From Bacillota bacterium (GTDB taxonomy: Bacteria > Bacillota > Bacilli > Paenibacillales > UBA4045), in NCBI GenBank assembly GCA_023441055.1, contig JAEZQY010000008.1, forward strand, positions 400,560 through 464,559: a stretch of DNA of 64,000 nucleotides. Reading direction: 5' to 3'. Below, one piece after another: positions 18,785 to 28,465 of this stretch. The notes under the pieces are model-generated. The model was not told where the DNA came from and made no database searches. It saw only the letters and a program-made list of their open reading frames with translations. The position numbers and the translations under genes were made by a program. Position 1 is the stretch's first letter; each line of letters starts with the position of its first letter.

Positions 18785-21031
18785 TTATAGACTAATGCCC
18801 GCTTTCATCGCTGCTCTATAATAATAGAACAATGGATAATAGTATTGAGCGAAGAATTTCGGCCCCATACCGTCCCATAGAATAACCGCATCACCCGATA
18901 TTTCCTTGCCCATTCCTCCCGTTTCTCGTTCGATCCGCTTCATGACGGATCGGAAGGAGCCTATCCCTACATCCAGGTACTCGGTGTTACCTGTGAATTC
19001 ATACGCATAGGACAAGGCTTCTAGGATCGTCGGATTACACGTGCCAATCTTAATCAAGCTGGGCAGCTCCTTATATATAAACATCCCCTCATCCTGCATA
19101 TACGTATGATCGAGCAAGTCCTGTACGGCTGTGACAATCATTTTCTTAATACGTTCCTGCGGACGAATATGGTAGTAACGCATTAAGCTATTCACGGCAA
19201 CCGATACCATGAATGGGACTCGGACCATTGTATGGTCCGTGTAAGGCGACAGCCATGCTCCATACTTGTTCATCCAGGTCTCGAATTGGTCCACAATGCT
19301 CTCTGCAGGCTGCAGCCACTTCTCATCTCCGGTTTCCTTAAATAATGCACCCAGGCTACGTAACGCCCAGCCGCTCTCGCGAGCCTGAAGTCCCGATCCA
19401 TCCTGGAACCGCGGTGTAGCCAGAATGCGAAGCACGTTCTCGCCGATGCCGATGGCCGATTCCAGTGCCCGCCATTCACCCGTAACGTGATAGTAATCCA
19501 GCAGTCCCTCCACCCATTCGTGACAGACAGCTGGGTTATCCGTAACATGCTTCGCTGAATGAGGTATCTGTCCTTGATAGCGCAGTGGATCATCACTGAA
19601 GTGACAGATGTCCACATCCATCCAATGCTCTGCTGCCACAAGCATGTAGTCGAGAAATCTGCGATCCCCTTTGCGGGCATACATATGCATCATTGAATGA
19701 GGAAGATCATACTCGTTATTGGTCCATACCCATTCATCCTTGCCGCGGCCTTGGTCGGTGTAATTCCGATCCGGCGAATCGCCCCAATGCAGCATACCGT
19801 ATGCCCTGGATCGGTAGTCGGCTAAATTGACCAATGTTTGCTCCACATCAGCGAGTTTAATAGACACTTGCAGTGGCTCCATTACCCCAGCTTCTTCATA
19901 GCAATCAGCATGGATCACAGGTCGATCTGGTAATTGAAACTGCAAGCTGCGAACATTGACTTGCTCCAAGCCATCCTCCGGTCCCAGGACATGAATATAT
20001 AAGCGATGGGTTTTGGCCATCCCTTGCAACATCGTAAGATCCGTTTCTTCTGGAATGATACCGATTACAATGCCCGCTTCCGATACATCGATCAGCTTCG
20101 GGAAATTCTGCTGGGCCTGAAACAAGGTTACACTAAAGCCTCCCACATATTCCTTTTGCCACGAGCCCCAAAATGTACCGTACATGACTTCTGGTAGATG
20201 TTCATTGCCCTGATATTTCAATTCCTCTGCGGTGATCACGTGACTGAGCTGTTCACCTGACTGCCCAGTACGAATCGTAGTCGCATAGTTCGATTTGCCA
20301 AGACCAGTACGAATTGAATTTGTTAAGCGCTCACCCGGTAAACCGTCTATGCGCATATTCAGTGAACGGATCGTCTGCTCCTCTCCCTGCTCCCGATTAA
20401 TGATTTGATAATCCACTCTAAGCCAAGGCTTTCCTGCATATGCATATATGCGGGCTGTGTAATCAAACCAAGTTCGTTCGTCACCGCTGACATGCTTACC
20501 TTTGGTCTGCACTACTGCGCGGACAGGACCGGACTCGAGCACCTCCCAGCCTTCGGGACCGACTACACATTCATAGTCTGTTTGCTCTTGATCTTGCATA
20601 GTAGGACCGCTGACACCGTCTAGAGTGATCGCTTCCGAAGAAACAATGGAGCGGAACAAGCCTTTATTGCCGGGACCGTTCAGTTCAACCTTAACAATGC
20701 CGGTATCGATGAAGTAACTGTCCTCTTGCCTGCTAACCGATACAGAGTTTAGCGGAACGACCGAAACTGAATCGGTACAGCATTCGAATTGTTTGGCCGC
20801 ATTGGCCGGCAGATCTGCCAAGAAATGCACAAGCAGCCACTTGATCGAACCATCTGGCCACAGCGCAGTAGCGCGGCATTGCGATGGGATCGACTTCGCA
20901 TCATCAAGAATGGATATTCGGGATACAGCATCAGGCGTTAGCCGCCCCTGAGAGAAAGGCAGGGCAACCATACAAGGCTCTAGACTTCTCTCATACATGG
21001 ATAGCTTTTCGAATGTAATAGGAATTCTCAT
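18785..21031 (-). CDS. YetA-like / exo-rhamnogalacturonan-lyase-like protein
   Basis: The protein has 748 residues from the ATG at 21031, which follows GGAGGAG by 5 bases; a longer frame upstream has no site. The N-terminal third (PFSQG, then ATALWPDGSIKWLLVHF at about residues 21-70) is the RIFT-barrel signature of the PcRGLX/YetA family. A central beta domain and a C-terminal alpha/alpha toroid-like domain (~400-745) follow. No signal peptide is present, so it acts in the cytoplasm on imported sugar. Fungal relatives are exo-rhamnogalacturonan lyases (PL26), and B. subtilis yetA sits in the lpl operon; here an Lpl-type transporter lies directly downstream, which supports the family call. 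Activity on another uronate-containing oligosaccharide is possible. A perfect TATAAT lies ~60 bases upstream and terminators flank the gene. Confidence 0.8.
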   Translation of the reverse strand: MRIPITFEKLSMYERSLEPCMVALPFSQGRLTPDAVSRISILDDAKSIPSQCRATALWPDGSIKWLLVHFLADLPANAAKQFECCTDSVSVVPLNSVSVSRQEDSYFIDTGIVKVELNGPGNKGLFRSIVSSEAITLDGVSGPTMQDQEQTDYECVVGPEGWEVLESGPVRAVVQTKGKHVSGDERTWFDYTARIYAYAGKPWLRVDYQIINREQGEEQTIRSLNMRIDGLPGERLTNSIRTGLGKSNYATTIRTGQSGEQLSHVITAEELKYQGNEHLPEVMYGTFWGSWQKEYVGGFSVTLFQAQQNFPKLIDVSEAGIVIGIIPEETDLTMLQGMAKTHRLYIHVLGPEDGLEQVNVRSLQFQLPDRPVIHADCYEEAGVMEPLQVSIKLADVEQTLVNLADYRSRAYGMLHWGDSPDRNYTDQGRGKDEWVWTNNEYDLPHSMMHMYARKGDRRFLDYMLVAAEHWMDVDICHFSDDPLRYQGQIPHSAKHVTDNPAVCHEWVEGLLDYYHVTGEWRALESAIGIGENVLRILATPRFQDGSGLQARESGWALRSLGALFKETGDEKWLQPAESIVDQFETWMNKYGAWLSPYTDHTMVRVPFMVSVAVNSLMRYYHIRPQERIKKMIVTAVQDLLDHTYMQDEGMFIYKELPSLIKIGTCNPTILEALSYAYEFTGNTEYLDVGIGSFRSVMKRIERETGGMGKEISGDAVILWDGMGPKFFAQYYYPLFYYYRAAMKAGISL

Positions 21032-21088
21032 CTGTTCTCCTCCAATCCGCTTCATTCTACTTGTCTTCATAGAGAGAAAGAATGATAT

Positions 21089-21094
21089 ATTATA
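21089..21094 (-). promoter_or_regulatory. Possible -10 box of the YetA-like gene
   Basis: A perfect TATAAT lies on the minus strand ~58 bases before the start codon. The -35 candidate (TTCAGG, 18 bp upstream) is poor, which would fit an activator-dependent promoter. Confidence 0.35.
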
Positions 21095-21133
21095 TGTTTG
21101 CTGTGATCTATACCTGAATCTGTATAACAAAAA

Positions 21134-21164
21134 AAGGGATGCCCGCATCTTACAGGCATCCCTT
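21134..21164 (-). terminator. Terminator of the propeller hydrolase operon
   Basis: On the minus strand AAGGGATGCC pairs with GGCATCCCTT across an 11-base loop and is followed by a run of Ts. It starts 12 bases after the stop codon and ends the operon begun by the binding-protein gene at 25.8 kb. Confidence 0.85.
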
Positions 21165-21175
21165 CATCCTTCATA

Positions 21176-22690
21176 TTAAGGGATAATCTCCCCGGTACCC
21201 ATCTTCACATAATCAAGATCGAAGTGAGCCGTATATGGTGTATCCCCGCCGATCTTGAACATGCTCGATCCGCTGCCCAGACTTGCGGCACCGCTCCAAG
21301 CCAGACTTCCGTCTACATAGAGATCATAAGTGTAATCGGAATGGACCACCACTCGATACACATGCGCCACTGTTGTGTTCAGCGTGTAGCTCTTCGTCGG
21401 ACTCACCGCCTTATTCTGCACCGTTCCCGACGTGCCATGTGTAAAGAAGAAACTGATCTGATAGGATCCGCTGCGCACAGTCACTTCATTCTTCGTACCT
21501 GCTGTCTTGGACTTTCCGCGCACTTCGAAGGTGAATGCACCTGTTGGCGGTGTAAAGCTGTTCTTGGTCATGTAGCGGTAGCCGGACGTGCTCTCATCCT
21601 TTATTTCAACATACGTATGATGCTGGGTAATAGAGCCTGTCGTACCTGTCGAGCTCCAACCGGCCGCATAATCAGACAGCCCGTCATCGATCAGGTTCCA
21701 TGATCCCGTAAGCAGATTAGCAGTCGCATACGCAATCTTCGCGCTCAGACGCCCACCTTGCTCGTAGAACATATACATCGTATTGTCGGATGTATAGAAC
21801 GTCGGTGCCGCAGACCTGCCATTATCGGGTGCACCCGACGTTGAATTGTACAGCACGCCCAGGTGGTTCTCCTGATCGAACTCAGCTCCAACCTCCGTTA
21901 TATGAATGTTGCCTGAGCTGGCATGATATGCGACATATTGATTCCCGTTCCACGGAAAATAGTGCGGCCCCGACAGGTTGCCGCTCTCGCCGGATCCTGG
22001 CGAGATGAGCGGCACTAGCTGCGGTGTCCAGTTCAACCCGTCATCGGACCAGGCTAGATAAATCTTCCGCGTGCCGCCGTTATTACCCATGAAGAGCATA
22101 ATAAACTTGTTGCCCTTGGAGGGAATCGTATACTCGAACACACGAGCGTAAGACGCTTCACTGATACCGGTGTAGTCGGCCGTCGTAATCGCTTCCCCCT
22201 CGTAGGTCCAATTAATTCCGTCAGTCGAGGACGCAGCACGGGTGACCAGGTTATTACCATGGAAGTACATATAATACTTGTTCGCTACAGTATTCCACAG
22301 TACATGCGGGGAAGAGATGTGGTTCACATTCGTGTAATGTGGCGGCCAATTATTCGAGATGACCGGATTACCTGTGTACTCGGTCCACGGTCCATCGAGC
22401 GAATCTGAGTAGAACAGGGCGATGCCGCCGGGATTCTCGTGGGGTGCCGCATACAGATAATAGGTACCCAGCGGACTACTGATATGATCCGTCGCCTTAA
22501 TGATGGTCGGGAATATATACTCGTTCGTCGGATTATAGTTCAGATCGGGCGGGTTTACCACCGTGCCCTGATGCGTGAATTCCGGGAATCCGGTCAGCCC
22601 GGAAGTGGACGAAGCAGGAACCATTAATGCGATCACCACCATTGCGCTTATTAAAGAAGCCATAATTTTCCGATTAAAAAACTTTACCAT
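21176..22690 (-). CDS. Secreted five-bladed beta-propeller glycosidase with C-terminal lectin-like domain
   Basis: The protein has 504 residues. A signal peptide is cut near residue 30. Residues ~40-330 show the blade pattern of GH43/GH32-clan enzymes: IALFYSDSLDGPWTEY, NKYYMYFHG, KIYLAWSDDGLNW and NTMYMFYEQGG. The family number cannot be fixed by eye and the three catalytic acids were not assigned. The last ~160 residues are a concanavalin/LamG-like beta-sandwich, possibly substrate-binding. AAAGGAGGG precedes the ATG. It follows the second permease gene by 55 bases and ends the operon, so it probably releases side-chain sugars outside the cell for this transporter. Confidence 0.75.
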   Translation of the reverse strand: MVKFFNRKIMASLISAMVVIALMVPASSTSGLTGFPEFTHQGTVVNPPDLNYNPTNEYIFPTIIKATDHISSPLGTYYLYAAPHENPGGIALFYSDSLDGPWTEYTGNPVISNNWPPHYTNVNHISSPHVLWNTVANKYYMYFHGNNLVTRAASSTDGINWTYEGEAITTADYTGISEASYARVFEYTIPSKGNKFIMLFMGNNGGTRKIYLAWSDDGLNWTPQLVPLISPGSGESGNLSGPHYFPWNGNQYVAYHASSGNIHITEVGAEFDQENHLGVLYNSTSGAPDNGRSAAPTFYTSDNTMYMFYEQGGRLSAKIAYATANLLTGSWNLIDDGLSDYAAGWSSTGTTGSITQHHTYVEIKDESTSGYRYMTKNSFTPPTGAFTFEVRGKSKTAGTKNEVTVRSGSYQISFFFTHGTSGTVQNKAVSPTKSYTLNTTVAHVYRVVVHSDYTYDLYVDGSLAWSGAASLGSGSSMFKIGGDTPYTAHFDLDYVKMGTGEIIP

Positions 22691-22745
22691 TATTAACCCT
22701 CCTTTGACAATTAATTTCGTTCAATTAGTTGGTTCGTTCAAGTTC

Positions 22746-23594
22746 TTATTTCATTCCGGTCATCGCAACGCCCTCTATGAATTTCTTCTGCGCGAAGAAG
22801 AAGACGATGAGCAGCGGCAGAGTCGCTAGTACCGACGCGGCCATGAGCAGATGCCACTGTGTGCCGCTCTGATCCGTGAACAGCGATAAAGCAAGCGGCA
22901 GCGTGTAGAGATCGCTGGAGCTCAAGTAGATAAGCGGATCGAAGAACTCATTCCAGCTATGCAAGAAGACGAAGATGCACAATGTCGCCAGCGCAGGCAC
23001 ACAGAGCGGGAACATGATGCGGCGGAAGGTCATCCACGGTGAGCACCCGTCTATCTTGGCTGCTTCATCCAGATCGGACGGAATGGTAATGAAGAATTGT
23101 CTGAGCAGGAACACACCGAACATGCCGTAAGCGCCCAGCATAGGCGGCACAATAAGTGGGAAATGCGTGTTCACCAGATGCAGCACCGACATCCACTTAA
23201 ACAACGGAATCGCTGTCACTTCAGTCGGTATCATCATGCTGCTAAGTAGAATAAGGAAGATTATATTTTTGAATGGAAATCGAATCTTCGCGAACGCATA
23301 ACCTGCCAGAGACGCGAATAGACAAGTCCCCGCTGTCACCAGCACAGCGATATAGGCGCTGTTGTAGAAATACAGATGAAACGGCTGCTTCTCGAATACC
23401 TCGACGTAATTCCCCCACTCGATCGGACTTGGAAGCCACTGCGGCGGGAACAGGAATACCTTGGTCTGATGCTTCAGCGATGTCGTTATCATCCAGAAGA
23501 ACGGAATGAGGATAAGGAAGGTCACCGCTGAGAGCAGAATATAGGTCACCACATTCGCCAGTCTTACTGAGGATGTGCCTTTTCTATTGCTCAT
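22746..23594 (-). CDS. CUT1 sugar ABC transporter permease (MalG-type)
   Basis: The protein has 282 residues with six membrane helices and the EAA loop DLDEAAKIDGCSPWMTFRRI (~177-197) for ATPase docking. It overlaps the preceding permease gene by 11 bases, a sign of translational coupling. It forms a heterodimeric channel with that partner and is served by the lipoprotein encoded two genes upstream. The sequence is closer to MalG/AraQ than to the LplC-type permeases elsewhere in the window, so this is an independent transporter. Confidence 0.93.
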   Translation of the reverse strand: MSNRKGTSSVRLANVVTYILLSAVTFLILIPFFWMITTSLKHQTKVFLFPPQWLPSPIEWGNYVEVFEKQPFHLYFYNSAYIAVLVTAGTCLFASLAGYAFAKIRFPFKNIIFLILLSSMMIPTEVTAIPLFKWMSVLHLVNTHFPLIVPPMLGAYGMFGVFLLRQFFITIPSDLDEAAKIDGCSPWMTFRRIMFPLCVPALATLCIFVFLHSWNEFFDPLIYLSSSDLYTLPLALSLFTDQSGTQWHLLMAASVLATLPLLIVFFFAQKKFIEGVAMTGMK

Positions 23595-24459
23595 GATGCA
23601 CCCACCTCTTTCGTACGCTCCATTGGACCAACGTTAACACGAATACCAGGAAGAACAGGATGAACGCAATCGCCGATGCGTATCCAAATTCATACAGCCT
23701 GAACGCCTGCTGATAGATGTAGTAGACGAGGACATACGTACTTGTTCCCGGACCACCGCCAGTCATGACATAGATCTGGCCGAATACCTTCAATGAACCG
23801 ATCAGCGTGAGCATCAGCGCCAAGAAGATCGATGGCGAGATCAGTGGAATTGTCACATTCGTAAGTGTCCGCCATCTAGACGCTCCATCCAAGCTTGCTG
23901 CTTCATAATACATCTTGGGCACATCATGCAAGGCGGCTAGGAAGATAACCATGTTCAGACCGACGTTCTTGAGCACGCTGACCACGATTACAACCGGCAT
24001 CGTCAGCTCCATATGGTATAACCATGCTGGCCCATCAATGCCCATCAGTCGGAGCAGCTGATTGACCATCCCTGCATCTGTTGCGAAGATGTACTTGAAT
24101 ACAATCGCCCATACGACAAGTGACGTGACAACCGGCGTGAAGATCGCGGTTCGGAAGAAGCCGATGCCTGGCAGATTGTTCTTCAGCAACAGCGCAAGTC
24201 CGAGTGCCAGCATGAGGTTGAGCGGGACTAGCCCGGCCGAGAAGTACAATGTATTCCCGACCGTCTCCCAGAATATTGGATCTGCGGTGAATGCTTTCGA
24301 GTAATTGCCCAATCCGACGAATGACGTCTCTCTAAGCAACGACCAGTTCGTGAAGCTCATGAAGAATGCCGTGATGATTGGACCGAGTAGGAACAACATG
24401 AATCCAAGCACCATGGGGCTGATGAATAAGTAACCGTACCATTTCTCGTTTTTTAGCAT
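23584..24459 (-). CDS. CUT1 sugar ABC transporter permease (MalF/UgpA-type)
   Basis: The protein has 291 residues with six membrane segments starting near residue 10 and the EAA loop MYYEAASLDGASRWRTLTNV (~183-203). GGAAG and TGGAGAG motifs lie before the ATG. It begins 39 bases after the binding-protein gene and overlaps the second permease gene. It imports a mono- or oligosaccharide together with its partners. The substrate is not evident, though the operon ends in a GH43/32-like hydrolase. Confidence 0.93.
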   Translation of the reverse strand: MLKNEKWYGYLFISPMVLGFMLFLLGPIITAFFMSFTNWSLLRETSFVGLGNYSKAFTADPIFWETVGNTLYFSAGLVPLNLMLALGLALLLKNNLPGIGFFRTAIFTPVVTSLVVWAIVFKYIFATDAGMVNQLLRLMGIDGPAWLYHMELTMPVVIVVSVLKNVGLNMVIFLAALHDVPKMYYEAASLDGASRWRTLTNVTIPLISPSIFLALMLTLIGSLKVFGQIYVMTGGGPGTSTYVLVYYIYQQAFRLYEFGYASAIAFILFFLVFVLTLVQWSVRKRWVHHEQ

Positions 24460-24498
24460 GGGCTCTCCACTTCCTTCTGCTGCTCGATCACCGAGTCT

Positions 24499-25839
24499 CT
24501 ATTTCATCAGTGGATTTACTTCATCTTCCATCTGCTTTAGCACTTCATCAGCCGTACGGCTTTGGGTATACAGGAAATCTAGCAGCGTCTGAATCTTCAC
24601 ATCGATCTGCTGCCAGTTCTTATGACCCGGAGCAATTCTAGCTTCTCCCATCTGATCGAGCACTGCGGTCTGAATGCTCTCAGGGGAAGGCTGCGGCGCT
24701 GCCTTCAGGAAGATATCGGATTCAAGCACCGACTGCCTCGACGGTACGAAGTATTGCGAAGTCACGCCCATCGATTCCGCATTCGTCACGAACTTCAGGA
24801 AAGCCATCGCTTCTTCGGGGTGATCGGATTGGAATACCGAGTATCCGGCATAACCGAGCGATGTGCCTCGACCATGCGTACCGCTAGGCATCGGCGCAAT
24901 ATCCCACTCGAAATCCGTGATCGCGCGAGCTTTAGACACATAGCTGTAACGATCTGTGAACATACCCAGCTTGCCCGTCTCGAATGTCAGCTCATCACCC
25001 GGCTTCGGATGAACCCGATCCTTGAAGATCATATCATCGTACAGCTGCAAGGCTTGCTTCCCTTGATCTGAATTCAGCGTGAAGACGGTTCCGTCCGCAT
25101 TGAATACGTCCGCTCCATGTGACCAGAATAATGGCAGCAGCGCATCTGACCAATTCTTCCATTCTCGAATCAGTTTAACGCCGTACACACCCTTATCCGG
25201 TTCGGAGATCGTCTTGGCAGCTTTCAGAAACTCTTCATAATTCCACTTGCCCTCTTGGTACAGTTCCGATGGGGTCTTCAGGCCCTTCTCTTGGAATAAC
25301 GTCTTATTGTAATAGATCAAGATCGGCGGTGTAGAGAACGGGATGCCGTATAACGCGTCTCCCTTGGTGAAGATCTCTAATGTGGATGGGTATACATCAC
25401 TGAATTGATAGTCGGCGTCTGCCTTCACGTTCGCCCCGATGTCCATCAATTCACCTGACTCCAAAAACTGCGGAATCATCCGTTCAGCCAGCCAACCGAC
25501 GTCAGGACCTGTCCTTGACGCGAGCATAATCGACAGCTTCTGCTGATAGTCTGCGAACGGGATCGTCACGATCTCGACATCGACATGCGAATGCGTCTCC
25601 TTGAATTTCACGATCAATTCCTCATACATCGCCTTGTGGGCATCATTGCCCCAGATGCTAAATTGCAGCTTGACCGGTTTCTTCGGAGCATCGGGCTGCT
25701 TGTCATTTTGCTTTCCCGCGCCTTGGTTCTCACTTGTACTTGCAGGCTCTGACTGCACATTGTTCGTTTGGGTCGAGCATCCAATAACTACACCTAGTAC
25801 GAGCACGATCGATAAGAGCATTAATGAAAACTTTTTCAT
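24499..25839 (-). CDS. Sugar-binding lipoprotein of MalF/G-type ABC transporter
   Basis: The protein has 446 residues from the ATG at 25839 (MKKFSLM). A TTG/ATG pair 21-24 bases upstream would place residues ahead of a normal lipoprotein signal and would overlap the GGAGGGG site. The lipobox is VIGC (Cys ~21), followed by a Ser/Gln/Asn/Pro linker. The body is a family-1 solute-binding protein (KLQFSIWGNDAHKAMYEELI; then KLSIMLASRTGPDVGWLAER). It heads the transport operon. A near-consensus cre overlapping a TATAAA box ~30-40 bases upstream suggests CcpA repression, and the adjacent YesM/YesN pair is the likely activator. Confidence 0.9.
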   Translation of the reverse strand: MKKFSLMLLSIVLVLGVVIGCSTQTNNVQSEPASTSENQGAGKQNDKQPDAPKKPVKLQFSIWGNDAHKAMYEELIVKFKETHSHVDVEIVTIPFADYQQKLSIMLASRTGPDVGWLAERMIPQFLESGELMDIGANVKADADYQFSDVYPSTLEIFTKGDALYGIPFSTPPILIYYNKTLFQEKGLKTPSELYQEGKWNYEEFLKAAKTISEPDKGVYGVKLIREWKNWSDALLPLFWSHGADVFNADGTVFTLNSDQGKQALQLYDDMIFKDRVHPKPGDELTFETGKLGMFTDRYSYVSKARAITDFEWDIAPMPSGTHGRGTSLGYAGYSVFQSDHPEEAMAFLKFVTNAESMGVTSQYFVPSRQSVLESDIFLKAAPQPSPESIQTAVLDQMGEARIAPGHKNWQQIDVKIQTLLDFLYTQSRTADEVLKQMEDEVNPLMK

Positions 25840-25866
25840 CTTCGAATCATTCCCCTCCATCAATTG

Positions 25867-25881
25867 GTTAAGCGTTTACAT
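25867..25881 (-). promoter_or_regulatory. Candidate CcpA cre site before the binding-protein operon
   Basis: Minus-strand ATGTAAACGCTTAAC fits WTGNAANCGNWNNCW except at the last two positions. It overlaps the last base of the TATAAA box, the same spacing as the GH9 promoter in this window. Confidence 0.45.
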
Positions 25882-25886
25882 TTATA
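25881..25886 (-). promoter_or_regulatory. Candidate -10 box of the binding-protein operon
   Basis: TATAAA on the minus strand, ~42 bases before the start codon. There is no good -35, in keeping with activation by the neighbouring AraC-type response regulator. Confidence 0.35.
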
Positions 25887-25957
25887 AGTATATAAAACCC
25901 CCAACCTTGGAGAAATCATCTCAATTCGAGATATGGTATCAATACTCGAGTTGATCT

Positions 25958-26695
25958 TTAGTCTGGTTGATCCCGATATTGGCTAGGTGTCTTGCCAACG
26001 ACATCCTTGAATACGGCCATGAAGTGCTTCGCGCTCACATAACCAGACAGCGCAGCAATCTCGTATATTTTCAAATTCGTTTCTATCAGTAATTGCTTCG
26101 CTTTTTTCATCCTGCAGTTCGTGACGTAGTCGGAGAAGTTCTGCCCGGTCTCGGACTTGAACAGCACCGATAAGTACTGAGGATTGAGATGGACCTGATC
26201 CGCTATATACTGCAGCGAAACTTCCCGATCTAGCCGTTCTATGATGAGCTCCTTCACCTTACGGATCAAGTGCCGTCCCGAGCTGGAAGGGTCGTCCTCC
26301 GCATCCAACGTTTGCTCATCCGGCTTGAATCTCCGTTTGAACTGGTCAAGCACCTGTGTCAGCTCAATCCGATCAATCGGCTTCAGCAGATAGTCGCCTA
26401 CTCCGTATTTGATCGCTTGCTTCGCATATTCGAAGTCCGCGTAGCCGCTTATAATTAGAATGTACAGCTCCGGATACAGCTCGCGAACGCGCTTGATCAT
26501 CTCGATCCCGTTCATCTCGTTCATGCGAATATCGGTAATAAGTAGATCTGGGCTCACACCTTTGAGTAGTTCAAGCGCCTGCTTTCCATTACTCGCTTCC
26601 CCTACGACCTGGAAGCCCCCGATCACCTCTTCAATCAATTGCTTCAGTCCATGACGGATAATCGCTTCATCTTCCACAAGAACAGCCTTATACAT
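25958..26695 (-). CDS. YesN-type response regulator (receiver + AraC HTH)
   Basis: The protein has 245 residues. The receiver domain is at ~1-120 with the phospho-acceptor Asp in DLLITDIRMNEMNG, Thr/Ser in ILIISGYADFEYAK and Lys in YLLKPIDR. An AraC-type double helix-turn-helix is at ~145-243 (LQYIADQVHLNPQYLSVLFK; then IYEIAALSGYVSAKHF). Its ATG overlaps the kinase stop by 8 bases and GGGGGAG precedes it. It is the DNA-binding partner of the kinase upstream and the likely activator of the transport operon that starts 118 bases downstream. Confidence 0.93.
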   Translation of the reverse strand: MYKAVLVEDEAIIRHGLKQLIEEVIGGFQVVGEASNGKQALELLKGVSPDLLITDIRMNEMNGIEMIKRVRELYPELYILIISGYADFEYAKQAIKYGVGDYLLKPIDRIELTQVLDQFKRRFKPDEQTLDAEDDPSSSGRHLIRKVKELIIERLDREVSLQYIADQVHLNPQYLSVLFKSETGQNFSDYVTNCRMKKAKQLLIETNLKIYEIAALSGYVSAKHFMAVFKDVVGKTPSQYRDQPD

Positions 26696-28448
26696 CAGAT
26701 CTCCCCCATTTGAATGGAAGCCGGATCGCGAACACTGACCCTTGCCCCACTATGCTTTCCACATTTAATCCATACGGTTCGCCATATAGCAGTTGAATGC
26801 GTTGATGTATATTTCGCAGGGCGACCCCCTTCTTCACCTTACCGAAGCTCTCTTGCCCGTCATCGATGCCATGGTCCGAATTGTGATGCAGCTGTGACTT
26901 CAACTCTACCATTCGTTCCTGCGGAATTCCGACCCCATCATCCTCAACCGTGACAATCAAGTCATCGCCATCCACCCGTGCGGATACACGCAAGTGAACG
27001 GTTCGTGATCCCATCGCGTGCTCGATCACATTCTCAATCAGCGGCTGAAGAATGAGCTTCGGCACTAGACAATAATCATAAGAGGAATCGATATACATGT
27101 CAGACTGCAGTTGTTCACCAAGCCGCATCGCTTGAATGTTCAGGTACGCCTCGACAAACCGCAGCTCATCCTGCAGGCTCACCTGCTTCTGCTTATTGTC
27201 TACCGTATAGCGCAGCAGCTTGCCCAGACTGGTCACGATACTCGACAGCTCCCTGCCATTGCCTTGCAGCGCCAACATATTCATCATCTCAAGCGTATTG
27301 TATAGAAAATGGGGATGGATCTGGCTTTGCAGCGCAGACAGCTCTGCCTCCCGCTCCCTCAGCCGCGTCTCGTACACTTCCTTCACCAATCGATCGATCT
27401 CGCCGATCATCGTGTTGAAGCCAGCAGCGAGCTGTCCGATCTCATCGTGCGAGCTGATATTCGCCCTCTCCTTGAACGACCCGCGCTGCACCTGTCTCAT
27501 CTTCGATTGAAGATGAGCAATCGGCTTCACTAATCGATTCGAAGAAATTAAAGCAGCCAAGTAGGCAAATAAGAGCGCAATCAAGGATACGATCAATGTG
27601 AATCTGGACAAGTCCCTGGCATCCTTGCGCATATCATCTAGCGGGATCAGTCCGGTAACCTTCAAATCGGTATAATCCGATTCAGCAGTAGCGCTTATAT
27701 AGGAGGAGAGATTGACCAATCCGGTATCAGAGGAAGCATAAATGACTTCCCCGCTAGAATTCGTTATGTACAGTACGCTCTTGCTGCTGAGGCTGACGGA
27801 GGAGAGTAAGGTCTCGATACCGTGCGGGGCTAGATCAACCTTAACAATACCGAGCATCTTGTTCGTATACGGCTCCCTGATGACCCGTGATAGCGACACA
27901 ATCTGCTGCTTGGGTACGGTATAGTACTCCGCCTCGTGGGGTGGAATAAGTGTCAGCCCTCCGTCCTTCTGCTTAACTCGGTCCATCCATACCGGCGAAC
28001 CATCCCAATGCTTGCTCACGCTCTGATACAAATTGCTGAAGATGCTGCCATCATTTGTGAAGATTAGAATACCCTCCACCTCAGACCGGTCGAATGATAA
28101 GGACGAGATGAACAGGTTCATCTTAGACGTTTCGTCTGTCGTGAGATATAGCTGATTCTGATGCGGTCCACTGTGATTATTCAAGATTTGCATCACATTG
28201 TCATCGTACAGGGGCATCAATGTCAGCCGCTCCATCTCCTTCACATAGCGATCTAGATTAATGCTAATCTGGTCGACGATCTGATAGGTGAGCGCTGTCG
28301 TGTTCCGCTCCACGTCTGACGAATACTTCTGATAGGTCATCGTTCCAATAATGAGGAAGGGTATCGTGATGAGCAGACAGAATAGAATAATAAATTTAGT
28401 ACGGAGCGGCAAGTAGAACGATGGCATGCGACCGTTCAATACAGGCAT
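26688..28448 (-). CDS. YesM-type sensor histidine kinase
   Basis: The protein has 586 residues. A membrane helix near residues 17-37 is followed by an extracellular sensor domain (~40-275) and a second helix (~278-300). Then come HAMP (~300-355), the His_kinase domain with phospho-His in LQSQIHPHFLYNTLEMMNML and an ATPase domain with the N box PLIENVIEHAM and the G box VEDDGVGIP. This architecture belongs to kinases that sense extracellular sugars or loaded binding proteins. The start at 28448 has GAGG 8 bases upstream and lies 17 bases after the AraC gene, so the three regulators are probably one transcript. Confidence 0.93.
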   Translation of the reverse strand: MPVLNGRMPSFYLPLRTKFIILFCLLITIPFLIIGTMTYQKYSSDVERNTTALTYQIVDQISINLDRYVKEMERLTLMPLYDDNVMQILNNHSGPHQNQLYLTTDETSKMNLFISSLSFDRSEVEGILIFTNDGSIFSNLYQSVSKHWDGSPVWMDRVKQKDGGLTLIPPHEAEYYTVPKQQIVSLSRVIREPYTNKMLGIVKVDLAPHGIETLLSSVSLSSKSVLYITNSSGEVIYASSDTGLVNLSSYISATAESDYTDLKVTGLIPLDDMRKDARDLSRFTLIVSLIALLFAYLAALISSNRLVKPIAHLQSKMRQVQRGSFKERANISSHDEIGQLAAGFNTMIGEIDRLVKEVYETRLREREAELSALQSQIHPHFLYNTLEMMNMLALQGNGRELSSIVTSLGKLLRYTVDNKQKQVSLQDELRFVEAYLNIQAMRLGEQLQSDMYIDSSYDYCLVPKLILQPLIENVIEHAMGSRTVHLRVSARVDGDDLIVTVEDDGVGIPQERMVELKSQLHHNSDHGIDDGQESFGKVKKGVALRNIHQRIQLLYGEPYGLNVESIVGQGSVFAIRLPFKWGRSDV

Positions 28449-28465
28449 GTCAGCTAACCTCGTTT

